Of a DNA stretch of 64,000 nucleotides, positions 1 to 10,939 are shown in pieces. The stretch comes from Megaleporinus macrocephalus (Eukaryota; Chordata; Actinopteri; Characiformes; Anostomidae). Numbering within the stretch: the first letter of the stretch is position 1; every line of letters begins with the position of its first letter. The notes under the pieces were generated by a model. The model did no database searches, had not been told where the DNA came from, and worked only from the letters and a program-made list of their open reading frames with translations. The stretch is taken from positions 21,195,723 through 21,259,722 of the forward strand of contig CM038711.1 of the NCBI GenBank assembly GCA_021613375.1, given 5' to 3'. The translations under genes were made by a program, and so were the position numbers.

Positions 1-398
1 CATACAACACCTCACAGCTACACGCTTCATTACAGAGAGAGCTTAACGGCTTTTGTTTAATTTGGATTTGGGTGGATTCAAATGTCAGACAGTTTTTTCT
101 GCATTTTCAAACTAAGTTTAGTAGTAAATGTGAGGAAAATAAGAAAATTGTGAAATAGTGTATCAATCAGCATCATCACAGATCATGATAACATGATTTT
201 ACATCCTGCTCTAGTTCCGAGTAAAGATGAGCTGCTGTGTGACCTCTGGTTCAGGGTGATGGTGGAAGCAGACGTGGAGCTGTGACAGAAATGGAGAGGC
301 AGAGGGAGAAGCTTTTTATTAGGAATTCCTGCAGCTTTAGTCACTACTGTAGTGAGATCATGAATGAGAAAAGTGCAGAGTCTATAGACAAGCTATCA

Positions 399-400
<2 letters not shown>

Positions 401-449
<49 letters not shown>
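401..449. repeat. (GT)n microsatellite
   Basis: About 24 uninterrupted GT units. They create spurious Cys-Val reading frames on the + strand. Confidence 0.97.
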
Positions 450-450
<1 letters not shown>

Positions 451-735
451 AGACAGGCACACACAGGCTCTGCCAGCTCTTTTGTCAGGAGGATGCTGGT
501 AGAGAGAGTGTGTGTGTGTGTTGTTGCTCGGGGTAGTGTGTTTTTCTTAAATCACAGTAATCCCAGTCCGTGCCCAGACATGCGTGGGTGGCTTTACGTT
601 TCCACTGTGTTTTTGGGAGCTCTATGTAAAGACAGCGGAACAGACAGCAGGCCGACTTCCAGCTCCAGAGCTGTCCTGGGGGTGCATTACGCTAACACTG
701 ACTCAATACCTCCATCTCTAACAAGGCAAAGCGCC

Positions 736-788
<53 letters not shown>

Positions 789-1559
789 AAAGGTAGGAAG
801 GAAGCTGTTGGATAAGCTTGCTCATTCTTCTTTCAGACTGTGTTTGATGATTTGTCCAAGCAGCAGCTTCTGAAGATCCTCTCAGTAGTTTGGTTTCTGA
901 ATTATAACCAGATGAAATCGAGTAAAGGAGCTTGTCTCATCTTGTTAACTTTGCACTAACCATCTTCCTCCAGTCCAGCTGTTGTCGTCCTTCAGGAACT
1001 CTCGAGCCTGCTGTCTGGACAGGCTTCCTCTCAGAGGCCCTGTGCTCAGAAGCAGAAAGCAGGAGATGAGGCTGGTCACCAGCGCTTTTTCTGCTCAGTT
1101 GAGTTTATTGGATTCAGTTGGCTTTTGTGAGCCGTGGAAGATGTTATCAGTGGAAGGGCAGCTCAGCGCCTCTCAGACACGTCCAGGACCATTTAAAGCC
1201 TGTAAAACAGCCTCAGTGCTGTTATTGAACTCCTCAGACAGATACGTGTCTTAATTATTCCTTACAGTGAAGAGCCAATCAGACATGTTGGTGTATCTTT
1301 CTCTCTCTTTCTTTTATTCTCTTTTCTTCTTTCAAGGTGCTCCTTGTCCATCATTAGGCACATGTGGATAAGCAGCTTTGTGCGTATTAATATTATTCTT
1401 TTGTCTTTTTTGGTGGTTATTTGTATTTGTTCTCTCAAATACATGCTTTGGATAAAATACAGATAAGTATTTGTCTTCAAAGTACAACTTGCTTTCCAAA
1501 TAAATTCAGTTTACCAATAAAAACAGACTGCGAAGTGGAAATAGTACTAAGACAACATC
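450..1559. other. Intronic sequence, nothing recognised apart from the GA tract
   Basis: Apparently unique text between microsatellites, with a minor GT run at 509-520. The + strand open stretch at 982-1254 has no recognisable protein features and no fitting splice sites. Confidence 0.5.
735..790. repeat. (GA)n microsatellite, interrupted
   Basis: GA repeats with AAAG and ACAG interruptions. Confidence 0.95.
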
Positions 1560-2130
1560 AAATGTAACAGAAAAACCTTCTGTAACAGAAACATTTTTTT
1601 AAATATAGGCCCAAGTTCAAGTTTAAATTTGTTGGCAGCAACAAATGTTTTAAAAAAGCTGGGACATTTTCAGCTTAATGCTGAATGGTATGTATGCTTC
1701 AGGGAAGGACTTGCTTATTTTAGCTAGATAACCAACAACGTTCTGCATAGGCTCCGTAGTAAACGAGTCTGGGTACTAAACTGGCCTGCCTGCAGTCCAG
1801 ACCGGTCACCCACTGAAAAACCTTCTGCATTATGAATTGAAACATATAGCGATGCAGACCTTGAATTGCTAAGCAGCTGAAATCATGTAACAAGCAGGAA
1901 TGGGAAAATATTTCACTTTCAACTCAACTGCAGCAGTTGTTCACATCACAACACCCTGTCCCAGCTTCTCTGAACTGTGTTGCTGGCATCAAATTGAAAA
2001 TGGGCATATTTTTCAACAACAGTACAAATTTCAATATTTGGTATGTTATTTTGTACTGTTCTCAATAAAATATAGGCTGTAAATGTTTAGATTTGTAATC
2101 ATTGCTTTTAGTTTTATTCTAATTTTTTTC
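1560..2130 (+). pseudogene. Relic of a Tc1/mariner-like (or related DDE) transposon, 3' part
   Basis: A translation around 1774-1830 reads VLNWPACSPDRSPTEK, close to the W-P-x-x-SPD-x-x-P-x-E motif that carries the third acidic residue of Tc1/mariner-type DDE transposases. Stops follow. Downstream, the CAATAAAATATAGG stretch (about 2062) and the AAATCATTGC-like text match the 3' end of a repeat common in fish genomes, as I remember it. It is broken and non-functional. The exact superfamily is uncertain. Confidence 0.5.
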
Positions 2131-2344
2131 ACAAAAGTTGTCATCTATAACAATATCATCCCAAAATATCAAAAATATCTTATATATTCTTAAATATCAG
2201 CACGCCTGTGTAGTGTATGTGTGTGTGTGGCTGTGACTGTACTGTGTGTGCTGGCTGAAGCTGAACGGAAGCAGTGATTCATTCTGCACTCTCCGCACTC
2301 ATTCATAAAAATACTACAACTTCCTGTTAGAGTACTACAGCCCA

Positions 2345-2345
<1 letters not shown>

Positions 2346-2392
<47 letters not shown>

Positions 2393-2458
2393 CTCTCGCT
2401 CTCTCTCTCTCTCTCTCTCGCTCTCGCTCTCTCTCTCGCTCTCTCTCTCTCTCGCTCT
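2346..2458. repeat. (CT)n microsatellite with TCGC interruptions
   Basis: About 113 bp of CT with several CTCG variant units towards the right end. Confidence 0.97.
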
Positions 2459-3076
2459 GAATATTATATATGTATGTGATTATTAGTAACCAAGGATACC
2501 AATAACTGATATTTGTAGCTGAAATTCATTTACCAAAAAAAACACATATTGACCATCATTAACTCATTCAACACACTCAGTCAGCTGTTTCGTTTCAAGC
2601 TGAAATGTTTTATTGTTTCAGTAAAAGTATTGAACAGTGTGTTATAACTGTATCAGTTTAAGTAACACAGATGAACTTCCCTCTCTGTTAGAAGTTTAAA
2701 TGGGTGAATATTCAGACTCCTGTGTACTGCGTGATTATATTACTAAATGGAGGAAAATGATGATATAAATGACGTCAGCGTTGCTGACACTGTTCTTTCT
2801 TTGGGTGGTTGTTTTCTGAAAAGCTGCAGAGCCTCCAGCTCAGAGGTAGACGTCCCTGATTGTTCAGAGCTGGAAGTGACTCTTCAGTAAAGACGGGGGA
2901 TTCTGTTGAAGGCCTTGCCCTCAGTCGCTTGTTTGTAAAAACCCAAACGCCAGTTTTTTTATGACCTTTTTTTTAGTTCTTTCTCGGAATGAAGTGAGTA
3001 GGAACTTCTTTAAAATGTCTTTATTGGTTGGAACAACATGGCTGTTAGTGGCAAATACCAAGAACTATAGAAAAGC

Positions 3077-3085
<9 letters not shown>

Positions 3086-3132
<47 letters not shown>
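3086..3132. repeat. (GA)n microsatellite
   Basis: An uninterrupted GA tract, preceded by a short GT run. Confidence 0.97.
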
Positions 3133-3137
<5 letters not shown>

Positions 3138-3299
3138 AGGAGAGGGAGTGTGTGTGTCTTTTTAAAGCTAAAGAGAAGCCACATGTTGGTGTTTGTGTGT
3201 ACGAGTTCTTTCCATCTCTTTGCCTGATGAGAAGCCATGTGCTTGTGTACTGTATATGACTAAACGTGCGTGTGTGTGTGTGGTTGTGTTCTGGGGTGT

Positions 3300-3301
<2 letters not shown>

Positions 3302-3349
<48 letters not shown>
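3302..3349. repeat. (GT)n microsatellite
   Basis: About 24 GT units, next to a shorter GT run at 3269-3282. Confidence 0.97.
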
Positions 3350-3351
<2 letters not shown>

Positions 3352-3942
3352 GAGCATAAGTTTGCGTCTCGGCCTCTAGAACAGAGAAGACAAAGCTGCT
3401 GGCGAGGCTGCAGTTCTCTGCTAGCTTGTACATGCTGAGAGGATGAAAGAGCCTCTTAAAATTACAGAGGTAACCTCATGGACTAACTCAGCTAACTGAA
3501 CTCTCACTACACGCTGCATAAAGAACACACACATTCACACACATACACTTTCTCTCTTCATCCCTTACAATCAAACTGTTTAGTTGCTTTGAGACAGACG
3601 TAAGAGAATGAGATCCGTTCTGATTGGTTGTGCTGTGACAGGCTGAGACAGTTCTTATATCTTTAGAGTGAATATGCAGAGATAAACTGCAGTCAGCTGA
3701 ATAGGTGGACGTGTGTCTCACAGAATAAATAATAATGGAAAGCTTAGTTTCCACAAATGGATTGGATGTGCTGGCAAGTGAGCCGAGCTAAAACACAGTT
3801 TTTCCACTGTCTTAAAAACGTAGCTACAACAGTTCCACACATTTACCAGTATAAACTTCTGTGCATGCATGTGTGTGTGTGCACATATGTGTGAGATGAA
3901 CCTGGCCAAGCAGGTCACACACTCACTCTCTTACATTGTGAG

Positions 3943-4317
3943 TAGGGATGCACCGATACCACTTTTTCCTTACCGATACCGATACCAGCCTTTCAGGTAT
4001 CTGCCGATACAGAGGACCGATACCAATTCTGACTTAAATGCTCGATATATGGCTATAAATCCTGATATTTATAGTGTTTCACTTTTTATATATATTTATT
4101 TTATGTCTTATCCTGAATACGATATAATAACCTTGAAAGAACACCGTTTACTGGTTGAATAACTGCACATTAAAAAGTTTCAGAGCTATGAAAAAAAATA
4201 AAAATTGCCACAGAGCAGAAACACATGCAGACATTTAGTCAATAAGCTTCATGGTATTGGCACCCTCTATTGCCGATACCGATACTGTGTGGAAGTGCCA
4301 GTATCGGTGCAACACTA
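3943..4317. mobile_element. hAT-type non-autonomous element (375 bp) with perfect 8-bp TSD
   Basis: The left end reads TAGGGATGCACCGATAC. The right end, reverse-complemented, reads TAGTGTTGCACCGATAC, giving 17-bp inverted repeats with two mismatches. The flanks are ATTGTGAG at 3935-3942 and again at 4318-4325, an exact 8-bp target duplication, which is the hallmark of hAT transposition. The inside is AT-rich and rich in CGATACC motifs. There is no transposase. Confidence 0.9.
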
Positions 4318-4804
4318 ATTGTGAGTGACAGGGCTGTTTAGTGGCAGAAACCTGGCGAGATCGAGGGCTTACGATTCTTTATACTGCTTTAACTGACGTA
4401 GTATAAACACACCAGCGTATGCATAGGTTTGCTAATGTTAACGCTCTTACACTACTTGTTTACATTGGAGTGAAAGAACACTGCTATCTAGTGGTTGGGG
4501 GTTTAAACACAACAACAAATGAACCACTGGACCACCACTGATTTTTAAATGTAAACTTCAGATGAAAAGTCGGTTCTGTTTTATTGAGAATCTTTACAGT
4601 ATCACAGAGCAAAATATCAGGATGTTTGTTTGAGTACTTTCTTAACCCCCTACTGAGTGATGGTCTAATACGATTTTCAGTCTATTAAAATGCTCGATTA
4701 GCTTTTCCTTTTAAACTGCTGCTCTCTCTATCTCTGTCCGGTTCCTTTCCCTCTCTTCCTACTGCTTCCTTATGATCTCCCTCTCTTCCTGTCTTTCTTT
4801 CCCA

Positions 4805-4861
4805 CCTCTCTCTCTCTCTCTCTCTCTCTTTTTGTCTCTCTCTCGGTCTCTCTCTCTCTTT
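4805..4861. repeat. (CT)n tract, interrupted
   Basis: CT repeats broken by TTTTGT and CGGT. Confidence 0.93.
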
Positions 4862-5698
4862 TGCTGTCTCTCGCTCTCATTCTGCGCTGGCGGGCGAGTC
4901 GCTCCTTGGCTGGCTTTGTCCTCTCGTAGGAATCACCAGTTGGCGCACCAGCCTGCCGAGGTTTGCCAAGGGTGAGATGTGCCATCCATCTCTGCTCTTT
5001 CAGCGCGCGCTGCCGATTCAGCCACTTCCTCTACGATAGAGCACTTCAGCTTTTCCTGAAGTAGACTATTATTTACGACATCTGTCAGAAGCGGAGCGTC
5101 TGTTATATTAGAAATCTGAAGGAGGGAGGATCTGAGTCGGGACAGATTAGGAGTGTAAGAATACATTGCTGCGTTGACCTGGTGCCCACTGAGTCTGGGT
5201 TGATTACAGTTGACTAACCACAGGGGGATCCCGTGGAGATGATCATTCATAATTCTGCCGTCATCCAGAGTTATTTGATGCTGTGTTTTAGAGAAACCTA
5301 CCGACTCTGATGGTGTTAGAGTATTGATGATAGGAACTGGGGGTCGCTGTGTCTGTAACACAAATGTAGGCGTTTTATTTACTATCTAAACCAACCAGTG
5401 AACCTACACATCTGAGTTTTTGAATAGATTGTTAATAATAGTAAAATGAGTTTTTTCAGTTCAGTTCAGTTCTTTGGGCACAGTTTTGCATTATGATGCC
5501 TCAAGTGTATCTCTCCATGAATGGTTTATGGTTTTAGGACAACGTTTCATCCTAAAATGATCATAAAACATTATCACAGGCAACAAACAGTACAGTGCAG
5601 TCGTGCACTGTGTCAGATTGAGGTTCTTGTAGAGAGAACAGCAGCACGGCTAAGTAAAAGGCACGCCACCAAATGTGGCGCAAGAGCTTCTTCACTTC

Positions 5699-5701
<3 letters not shown>

Positions 5702-5781
<80 letters not shown>
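5702..5781. repeat. (TG)40 microsatellite
   Basis: An uninterrupted TG run of 80 bp, the longest pure TG tract in the window. Confidence 0.98.
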
Positions 5782-5782
<1 letters not shown>

Positions 5783-7434
5783 TCTTATTGTCATCTGTTT
5801 ATACATCACATTCCCCTCTCTGGGATTGTGATTGGAAATGGCTGTTGAAGATAAAGTTATAATCTTCCACTCTCCCAGGCAAGGACAACACCTTCAGCTT
5901 GAGTATCTTAGTGATCTTGCTATAGTCCTTTTTCTTCACCCACAAATGCCCATGTTGCTAATAACTACTGATCTAAAGTGTTGAAACTAAACAATCAGTA
6001 ACAATAGCACAAATAATTTTTATGCTGATACGGAATAAAGTGTTCACTTATTTTTTGGCCAAAATTAATTTCCTGATTTTTTTAGAATGTAAAATAAAAA
6101 CGCTTGGTTTATTGATTTTAATTCTCTGTAGTTCACTACTCTGTGAGTACATCCTCCAGCCATTTTTATACTAATATGATTCACATCAACATGAACTGCT
6201 GTTCAGAAGGTGGTAATTACCACTGAGCAGTCTAGAACACTATTGTAGGTACACCATGGTTGTACTGTGATGCTAGTGTTCTACCATACAGGTTTCAAAT
6301 GATTGGACATCAAGGCAAATAATGTATAAAGATATTATCATACATAAATAATTACAGTTTATAGCTTTTTGTTAAATTGCTTAATAAAACCATGGAACAT
6401 TAAGCACCTTGAAATACCTTCTTATGTCTAACGTGTAATATTTCAGTCTACTTTATTACTATTAATACTATTACAGTGATTCCAGAGTTTTGAACTGCAT
6501 TTTACTGTATTTGAAATCCTTTAGTTCAGAATAATAATTAAATGGAATCGAATCGTTGCAAGATCAGATTGTACCTCTAATAAAATAAAATATGGACCAG
6601 TTGGCTTTACATGACAGACATCATGCTGACATCTCCAGTTTTTATTTGCCTTCAACTATGATTTAAAACTTCCTTAAAATCTTTCTTCCTATGACGGACC
6701 GTTCAGTAAATAAAGGGTGTGGGTAATATTTTGATGTGACATTGCTTATAGGCTACATGACACATGCGTAAGTCTTTTTGTGACATTTACATAACCCTGT
6801 GTAAACCAGGGCTCAGTTCCCCACAATTTCTGTACTGACAGCAGATGAAATAAGCTTTATTACTGTTACTGAAGGTAAATCTAAAGCTTTATGTCAGTTG
6901 TCATGACAGGCTTATGTAGGTGCTGTGTAGTCTTGCAGTGTTATGCAGGTGTAAGGTGACTGGACACGTCGTTGGGTCCTGGCTGTATTAAATGTGATGC
7001 TGAGAATGAAACTTTAGCAGTTGGAACAAACCTGGCAGGACGACTCTGCCATCATGTTACAATCAATGAAGCTTGTGCTGACCGAGCCGTCCAGCCACTA
7101 CACTTGTTTGTGTGACTCTCGTACCCCTCAGAGGGTGCGGAGGCTGGGGAGAGCCGTGGCTGATGGAAGGGCGGAGGCGGAGGTGCATTAGCCTGCCTTT
7201 CATCTCTCCTGCCACTTTTGAGAGAGAGAGAGGGGGGGGGGCGCAAGGCCCTTAAAATCCATCATCAATTACTAAATATTTTTAAGAATGTGTGCGTGTG
7301 TTCTTTATAAACAGGCAGAGCATAAACAACTCCTCTTGTTCTGTACATCAAGATGTGTCTTTGTTGAAGTGAATCTCCTGACCTGTAATCAGCTCCTTGT
7401 TACTGCCCAAAGCCAAATATATATCTATATATAT

Positions 7435-7802
7435 TAGGGGTGTAAAAAAAATATCGAATATCGGGTTATTATGTTTGGTGATACTGTATTGATTCTCAAA
7501 AACACAGTATCGATACACAGATTCTGGCAGACAGGGAATCAATGTGTGTTGTGTTTAAACCTCTGACCGCTAGATGGCAGTGTTGTAATCCATTTTCAGC
7601 TCCACTACAACATTAACAAGAAGCACAAGGGCGCAGTGCTATTGTAAGCATTGACAAACCTGTTCATATAGTGATGTGTTTTAATAGAAAAATTGCAGTA
7701 TATATCTTCGCTTGCAGTATTGCAATATATCACAATATAATGAATCGTGACTCCTGTATCACTATACGTATCGTATCTTCAGGTTCTTCCCAATACACAG
7801 CC

Positions 7803-7805
<3 letters not shown>
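7435..7805. mobile_element. hAT-like MITE (371 bp) abutting a TA microsatellite
   Basis: The ends are TAGGGGTGTAAAAA on the left and, reverse-complemented, TAGGGCTGTGTATTGG on the right. Both sides are flanked by ATATATAT (7427-7434 and 7806-7813). This fits an 8-bp TSD, but because the right flank is a long (TA)n tract the duplication is not independent proof. It contains a CTCF-like motif at 7566-7582. No coding capacity is seen. Confidence 0.7.
7566..7582 (+). promoter_or_regulatory. CTCF-like motif inside a hAT-like MITE
   Basis: ACCGCTAGATGGCAGTG agrees with the vertebrate CTCF core (CCASYAGRKGGCRS-type) at nearly every strong position. Binding is not shown. The motif lies in transposon sequence, so other copies of the element may carry it too. 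Confidence 0.35.

Positions 7806-7887
<82 letters not shown>
7806..7887. repeat. (AT)n microsatellite
   Basis: 82 bp of pure AT, directly at the right end of the hAT-like element. It has strong cruciform or slippage potential. Confidence 0.97.
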
Positions 7888-7891
<4 letters not shown>

Positions 7892-10739
7892 AAGTTATGT
7901 TATGAAAAAATATTCTAAACTTTTAATGTAAGTAAAGAGGTTTTATTCGAAAGTGGGTTAAAACATCAACAGTACAAATCAGTGTCAAGTGAGCTTGTTT
8001 TTCAACAGCCACAGGATTTTGTACTTTTGTGTAGTGGCATGCTGCTTGTAATAATCCAGCTGTTATGCTGAAAACAGTTGATTGAGTGTATTTTGGAGCA
8101 AATATGTAAAAGAAAGTAGAAAATCCATCACCAGAAAACACAAGCACAAGTTCTGTCTGGAGCTGTATCACAGTTTAAGGGCAGCAGTGAATGTTTGTAT
8201 GTTTGAGCTCGAGCTCCTACTCTTGTGAGTTAGAAACTTATAGGTGTTGACTGCTAGGAAGCAACAAAGATAAACAGCCTTTTTGGTCACTCGAAGTTTA
8301 AAAGCGCTTTGTGTAAATATATGCGGTTGTGGCACTGACATGCCCACCACTGTGGTCTGCCTTTTGCCACTGCTGTGTTGTTGCAGTGATTGTTGCAGAC
8401 ATGTACTGTACACCAAAGTTGGCTTCTTTTAGGAATACAAATCTTGCTTTATGCAACAACTTCCGTTAAGTAAAAAGCCTAATGATTACAGGAAACTGAA
8501 AAAGCACTAGTTAATTAACATATGTAGTTTATTTTTGGTCAGTAGAATCATGCTTGTATTTGAAGTCTGCAGATATAGCAGTACTACTCTTGTTAATAAT
8601 GAGTGGGTTGTTGTAAACGGGAACAGCAGCTGTATTTCTACTGTAAATGTTTCTGTGAATTGCTGTTAGCTTTGTTAGCTTTGTTTTGTGCAGAGACACA
8701 GAAATTAGTGTAAATGCAGATGTGGGTTTTTTTTCTCACCTCATGTTTTTGGCATGTATGGCCAGAGAGGTTATAAAGGAGGAAGTTAAACTAGTTAAAG
8801 AAGTAGTTGGAAAAGCTGGTATCAGTCAATATGGCTTACCATTTAGTAACTTTAGCAAACACAGGTGATTTAAACACTACAGTACAGACTGTTGTTGCTG
8901 TTTTTGTCAGATTTTATCAGTGATTTTAAGTATGTTTAGGGAACGTTGGCTTTTGCTTTATGAATTTCTTATGAATTTCTCGCTATTCAAACAAACAGAA
9001 GTTTTTGGTCTTATATAAAAAATATTCAGAGGTGACCGTGGAGTGGACAGACTTTGGTATGACTCAAAGTAAAGGTCTACCTCTCTGAGAGTCCCTGTTT
9101 GCCACTGCCCAGCTAGTGTTAATTTCCCATTAATATTGATCAGCTGTGCCACGTCACGCTCTTCATGGCGAGAAGATTCTTGGCTGCATCACCTGACGTT
9201 TTGTGTTTTCAGCGACGGCTGTGTTTCCTGTTTCCTGCTGCCCAATTCTATTTGCACACGCGCCACCTAGACATGCATCTACTTGTAAATAAACTTGTTT
9301 GGAAATTCCTTTCCCCCTGATTTGCGTGATGTCAGGCTTAATCCATTTGAACTTTGCTGTGTTTTTCTTTGTGTCAGGTAACTATTTTTATCTGTTCACA
9401 TAAGAGAAACTCTAACTATAAACATAAGAAAACAGCTCTAAAAGACACAAAGTATCATAAATGAGTATGTTTTCATTTACTGTTTTCAGTAACTTTGCCA
9501 GAGTTCAGATCTTTCCATCATTTAAAGTTTTTTTGGGAAACGTAGATATTCAGGATATGGTTTTATCAGTAGTTTGGAAAATAAAACAATCAAATCATTA
9601 TTTAAACCAAATATGCTCTTCATACAAGGAGGAGCTCTTGGAGGAACTTGATGCTGAGGGAAATGTAGCCCAAGTATTATTGTTTTTGATGCTAACAGAA
9701 CTCCTGTCGCTGTTTTCTTCTAAAGACGAAGCAGCTCCAGACTTTCGTCGGAGAGCTTTCTACACATTGGCTTTGTAACTGCCTACCAGCTTTAGCATCT
9801 CTCATCTAATCAAAAACATCTCTGCCCGTCGATCTCCCAATGATGTGTTGGTGGTCCAGGGCTTTTGAGGGTCTTTTTTTTTTTGGGTCTTGCACCAGAT
9901 GCTTCTGCTCCAGCCTGCCGAGTCTCTGCCTGGCCCTGAGTGGCAGCCATTAGCACTACATGCCGAACGCTAGTGTTTATACAAACATTCCCGTAAATGT
10001 CAAAAGCCCAGCCCCAGATGTGTGTCTTCCAGCCACTGTGCTATGGATAGAGAGAGAGAGAGGGAGGTGGAGGGTGAGGGGTTTCTGCGCCTTCAGCGGG
10101 GAATACAGACTCAGCTTTGTGTTCGGTGGGGGTGGGCTGCAGCATTGTGCAGCATTCATGTTTTCACTCTGCATACGCAAGTCATTCATCCGAGCGCTCT
10201 TTTCCTCTGGGTTATATTTACCCCTGCGCATGGGAATGTCTTTTTCTTTTTTTTTTTCCTCTTCTTTCTGCTCCCTCCCTGCTCTTCCCTCTCCTTTTTC
10301 CATCCACGGCTTGCTTTCAAACGAGTGGCTAATTTTGTTTACATCACAGTCATTAGGGGAAGGTGATTGGCGCGGCAGACGGCCCACGCCGCTGCCACAC
10401 AAATGGCCAACTGTAGTGGATGTTGATTATTAGATTAAGCTCTTTGTTGACCTCCCGCCCTCGCCTGTTTCCTCTGCTCCCGAAACAGTGGTTAACAGAG
10501 CGCACATGCACATTTCCATTTTCTTTCATTTTCTCTGCCGCTTTCCGAAGGGAATTCTGGATCTGCTGAAGTGTCTGTGCCCCCTAAAGGGCCTGTTAAC
10601 ATCTAAAGACACCTCTCTCTCGCTGTGAGGTGTGATGAGGCTGATGGAGGTCTTCCAAAGGAATGCGTCTGTACGCCTGCGTACCAAAATGTGGTTCCCA
10701 GAAGGTGCAGACCACCTTCATATAGGTTCTGCCATACAG
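7888..10739. other. Intronic sequence; 9780-10620 looks single-copy and GC-balanced
   Basis: Nothing is recognised at 7888-9250. The block 9780-10620 lacks simple repeats apart from a T run and ends with GATTATTAGATTAAGC-type text, the style of conserved non-coding DNA. This is an impression only. Confidence 0.35.
9257..9273 (-). promoter_or_regulatory. CTCF-like motif
   Basis: On the minus strand, TCTAGGTGGCGCG matches the CTCF core from the AGGTGGCGC part; the first three bases do not fit. A weak prediction by eye. Confidence 0.2.
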
Positions 10740-10938
10740 TAGTGGGTGTCATGGTCAGAAATGTACATTGCGGTGCATCACATCCAGTCAGAGGCTCAAT
10801 ATTTTATTAATAACCCATCACTTCTCCTATCATCGTTGTGATATCTGAGAGCTTTATTGAACGTGTTATGTCGATAACATGCAGCCGTTCTGCCACAATA
10901 ATCAACCAGTATTGATAAAAAACCAGTACCCATCACTA
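10740..10938. mobile_element. Possible decayed hAT-like MITE (~200 bp)
   Basis: TAGTGGGTGTCATGGT at the left and, reverse-complemented, TAGTGATGGGTACTGG at the right form imperfect inverted repeats about 200 bp apart. The 8 bases on each side do not match, so the TSD is lost or the ends are misjudged. Confidence 0.3.
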
Positions 10939-10939
10939 T

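Larger units (their letters stand above)
4326..7434. other. Intronic sequence, mostly unassigned
   Basis: It contains the CT tract at 4805 and the TG tract at 5702. The interval 5782-7200 is AT-rich, with no repeat, motif or frame I recognise. A C/G-rich run with a 10-G tract lies at about 7229-7241. Confidence 0.5.

Noticed and set aside
403..873. Open frame with a poly Cys-Val stretch
   Set aside because: The frame is created by the (GT)n and (GA)n tracts, with no recognisable protein.
4478..4497. Second CTCF-like motif (reverse, CCACTAGATAGCAG)
   Set aside because: One key G is replaced by A. Too weak to list as a site.
9461..9778. 105-codon + strand open frame
   Set aside because: No domain recognised, and the AT-rich flanks lack exon signals. 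Could not be supported.
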